6,916 nucleotides of DNA from NCBI GenBank assembly GCA_030691225.1, contig JAUYES010000260.1, positions 1 through 6,916 of the forward strand, in the 5' to 3' direction. Shown piece after piece: positions 5,173-6,916 of the stretch. The notes under the pieces were generated by a model. It saw nothing but the letters and a program-made list of their open reading frames with translations. It did not search any database and was not told where the DNA came from. How positions within the stretch are numbered: the stretch's first letter is position 1; every line of letters starts with the position of its first letter. Origin of the DNA: Holophaga sp. (lineage in GTDB: Bacteria; Acidobacteriota; Holophagae; Holophagales; Holophagaceae). A program made the translations under genes and the position numbers.

Positions 5173-6242
5173 TTCGCAACCATGGTCAGAGAAAAATTTG
5201 GAACGCGCTCTTTGAGTAGTGTCAGCACATGCTCGGCGAGCTCCATAGGTTGATTGCGGGCGTTAAGGCCGGGCAGCCCAGTGGCCTGGGCAACGAAGCG
5301 CACGCCCACACCGTTATCGGTGGCGGGTCCTGTCACGACATCCACGGAAATGCCATAGCGAGTGCGCAGCTCTTCCACGCCACCCACCACACCAACGGGG
5401 TCATTGGCGCAAAGCAGGAAGGCCGCACCCAGGGCGCGCAATTCGGGATCGGCGAAAATGGATTGCACGCCGTATTCGCCCAAAATGCCATCGCCGGTTT
5501 CCGCCACGATCACATCGACCCCTTGGCGCATCAGCGCCGCGAAGACGGACCGGGCGGCGCGGGTTGCGGATTTGGCATCGGTGGTGACCACCCCGGCATC
5601 GGTGAAATCCGCAACCGCTGCGGCGCCATAGTCCTTCATGGCGAGCACATCCCGCATGAGCGACACGCCCGTGAGTTTGGCACCGCCCACCTTAAGCCCG
5701 GCCTGCGCGAAACGGCGCACCAGGGCGCAGGCAGCATAGGTTTTCCCAGCGTTCATGCAGGTGCCTGCCACATACACCACGGGGCAGGTGGGTAGCGCGT
5801 CGCCTGCGGGGAGGGCTCCCATTTGAATGGAAGCTGGTTGGCCTGCGCGACTGCCGAAATCTGGAAAGACCAGCAGTTGCCCAAGCACTTCGACTTCGAA
5901 GGGCGAGCCCACGTCGGGATTATGGGACGTGCAATGGCCGAGCACGCCGCCCAGATTCAATAGGTGCACGCGATCCCCAACGGCAACATTGTCGGGCACC
6001 ACGCCTTCATAACCTTGGAGGGCATTGCGGTGGCCCAGGGCACCCAGGATTACGTCGCCGCTATGCAGGCGGGTGAAGCGGCCATGGAGATCTTCGAGCT
6101 GATTGTAGGTGCTCTTTTCGCCCAGAATGCGGCCCGCCAGCACTGAGCCTGCTTCGACGCGAATATCCGAGGTGAGCGTAACGCTGGCACCGGGGCGAAG
6201 GTTTCGGGTGACCGAGCCGATTTTGTCGAGATGTAACCTCAC
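5169..6242 (-). CDS. uncharacterised P-loop protein (BioD/DUF1611-like) within the arginine operon
   Basis: A 357-residue protein without an assigned role. Residues 1-145 look beta-rich, with a glycine-rich stretch and GDVILGALGHRNA (62-74). From about 154 a nucleotide-binding domain begins with the phosphate loop AGTCMNAGKT (159-168), spaced like the GTDTxVGKT loop of dethiobiotin synthetase and of DUF1611. Further counterparts follow: GAKLTG (187-192, like KPVxTG of BioD), ADFTDAG (211-217), VIVAETGDG (244-252, like the Mg-binding E-x-G-x-G loop) and LLCANDPVG (276-284). By analogy it probably uses ATP to activate a carboxylate or similar group. The GTG start overlaps the argG stop (GTGA, 6242-6239) and has AAAGGAG (6254-6248) five bases upstream. 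Its stop overlaps the argC ATG. Being coupled to both arginine genes argues for a job in arginine or glutamate metabolism; the reaction is unknown. Confidence 0.8.
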   Translation of the reverse strand: MRLHLDKIGSVTRNLRPGASVTLTSDIRVEAGSVLAGRILGEKSTYNQLEDLHGRFTRLHSGDVILGALGHRNALQGYEGVVPDNVAVGDRVHLLNLGGVLGHCTSHNPDVGSPFEVEVLGQLLVFPDFGSRAGQPASIQMGALPAGDALPTCPVVYVAGTCMNAGKTYAACALVRRFAQAGLKVGGAKLTGVSLMRDVLAMKDYGAAAVADFTDAGVVTTDAKSATRAARSVFAALMRQGVDVIVAETGDGILGEYGVQSIFADPELRALGAAFLLCANDPVGVVGGVEELRTRYGISVDVVTGPATDNGVGVRFVAQATGLPGLNARNQPMELAEHVLTLLKERVPNFSLTMVAK

Positions 6243-6916
6243 GCCAACTCCTTTGTGCCGAGGGCGGGCTCCCGTGCGCCCAGCGCCAGCATCTGCGAAA
6301 TTCCGTGCAACTTGGCGAAGCCTGCGGCTTCCGTGCCGCTCCAGAGTCGGCTGCCCTCGCCATAGCTGGCGGCAGCGTTCATCAAGGCGTGGGGACTGCG
6401 CACGCCGAGCACGTTGAAGGCACGAGGGTGCAACCTCACCCGAACCTCGCCGCTAACGGTGTGCTGGCTGGATTCCAGAAAGGCCTCCAGATCCCGAGCC
6501 AGCGGATCGAAGAACTGTCCTTCATGCAGCAGGCTACCGTAGAGATTGCCCAGGCTTTCCTTCCAGAAGAGCTGCTTGCCCGTGAGCACCAGTTTTTCCA
6601 GCTCTCGGTGTGCGGCGATCAGCAGGTGGGGTGCCGGAGCCTCGAAGCCGACCCGGCCCTTGATGCCGAGGATGGTATCGCCGAGATGCACCCCGCGACC
6701 GATTCCGTAGCACCCCCCGATTTGGTTGAGGGCCTGGATGAATGCCACGGGCTGGAGTCTCTGGCCATCCAATTGGGTTGGAATGCCGCCTTCAAAGGCG
6801 ATGCAAAGTTCGGTGGGGGGAAGTGCATCGTCAATGACAGCGCCGGGATAGGCGGCTTCGGGAAGTTCGGACCAGGCATCGTGGGTCTCGCCGCCACCGA
6901 TGCTGGTGCCCCAAAG
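6239..6916 (-). CDS. argG: argininosuccinate synthase, C-terminal part (5' end outside window)
   Basis: Joins citrulline and aspartate with ATP to form argininosuccinate, the penultimate step of arginine synthesis, in the cytoplasm. The visible 225 residues run in frame from the window edge (6916) to TGA at 6241-6239; the missing part, roughly the first 170-180 residues, would carry the ATP-binding SGGLDT loop. Seen at the start of the fragment: LWGTSIGGGETHDAW, then TELCIAFEGGIPTQLDG, GCYGIGRGVHLGDTILG, IKGRVGFEAPAPHLL, AHRELEKLVLT and LLHEGQFFDPLARDLEAFL. These are hallmarks of the ArgG family, of the type seen in Bacteroidota and relatives and not the distinct E. coli form. The coding frame has no stop across the window edge; an apparent internal TTG start at 6772 is not the real start. 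It is the first visible gene of the operon and may be preceded by others. Confidence 0.93.
   Translation of the reverse strand, partial: LWGTSIGGGETHDAWSELPEAAYPGAVIDDALPPTELCIAFEGGIPTQLDGQRLQPVAFIQALNQIGGCYGIGRGVHLGDTILGIKGRVGFEAPAPHLLIAAHRELEKLVLTGKQLFWKESLGNLYGSLLHEGQFFDPLARDLEAFLESSQHTVSGEVRVRLHPRAFNVLGVRSPHALMNAAASYGEGSRLWSGTEAAGFAKLHGISQMLALGAREPALGTKELA

Noticed and set aside
5229..5795. 188-codon plus-strand frame opposite the P-loop gene
   Set aside because: Gly/His/Ala-rich antisense shadow typical of GC-rich coding DNA; the minus-strand frame has recognisable nucleotide-binding motifs and operon overlaps.
1..6916. CRISPR array, tRNA or rRNA genes, transposase, toxin-antitoxin pair
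   Set aside because: No regularly spaced repeats, cloverleaf, rRNA-like stretch or transposase motif was seen on either strand.

Overview
The window joins two unlike halves. The right part (about 2416-6916, minus strand) is GC-rich bacterial chromosome: the 3' portion of argG, an uncharacterised BioD/DUF1611-like P-loop protein, argC, and then glutamine synthetase glnA. The first three genes overlap by four bases at each junction (GTGA, ATGA) and read as one arginine-biosynthesis operon; glnA follows on the same strand after a 273-base spacer. The left part (about 1-2340, plus strand) is visibly more AT-rich and holds small membrane-protein genes of unknown function.

The organism cannot be fixed from this sequence alone. 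A GC-rich genome, the ArgG type, an ArgC with the TGSSGSG...GTHHPERA signature, and the scattered ATCCGTGTTCATCCGTGG repeat together fit an environmental bacterium, possibly Acidobacteriota (Holophagae-like). That placement is a low-confidence inference.

Layout. 1-402 looks like one integron gene cassette: an attC-type core GTTAGGC at 22-28, a two-helix membrane ORF at 43-291, and its inverse GCCTAAC at 286-292 over the stop codon, opening a candidate attC that ends near 402. 333-989 carries an eroded or frameshifted membrane/zinc-ribbon-like gene. 990-1166 has no large gene, but holds an 18-codon ORF with a strong ribosome-binding site. 1167-1673 and 1749-2321 are two intact multi-pass membrane proteins. 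2372-2411 is a perfect 18-bp hairpin serving as a two-way terminator between the convergent 1749-2321 gene and glnA. 3856-4128 holds the glnA leader and a dispersed inverted/tandem repeat. 4129-6916 is the argC / P-loop / argG cluster.

How the genes work together: ArgC makes N-acetylglutamate semialdehyde (or an analogue), ArgG joins citrulline and aspartate, and GlnA makes the glutamine that supplies nitrogen for carbamoyl phosphate. The right half is therefore a nitrogen/arginine block. The P-loop protein inside it is the most interesting unknown. The left half is accessory DNA, probably acquired, whose right edge abuts the glnA terminator.
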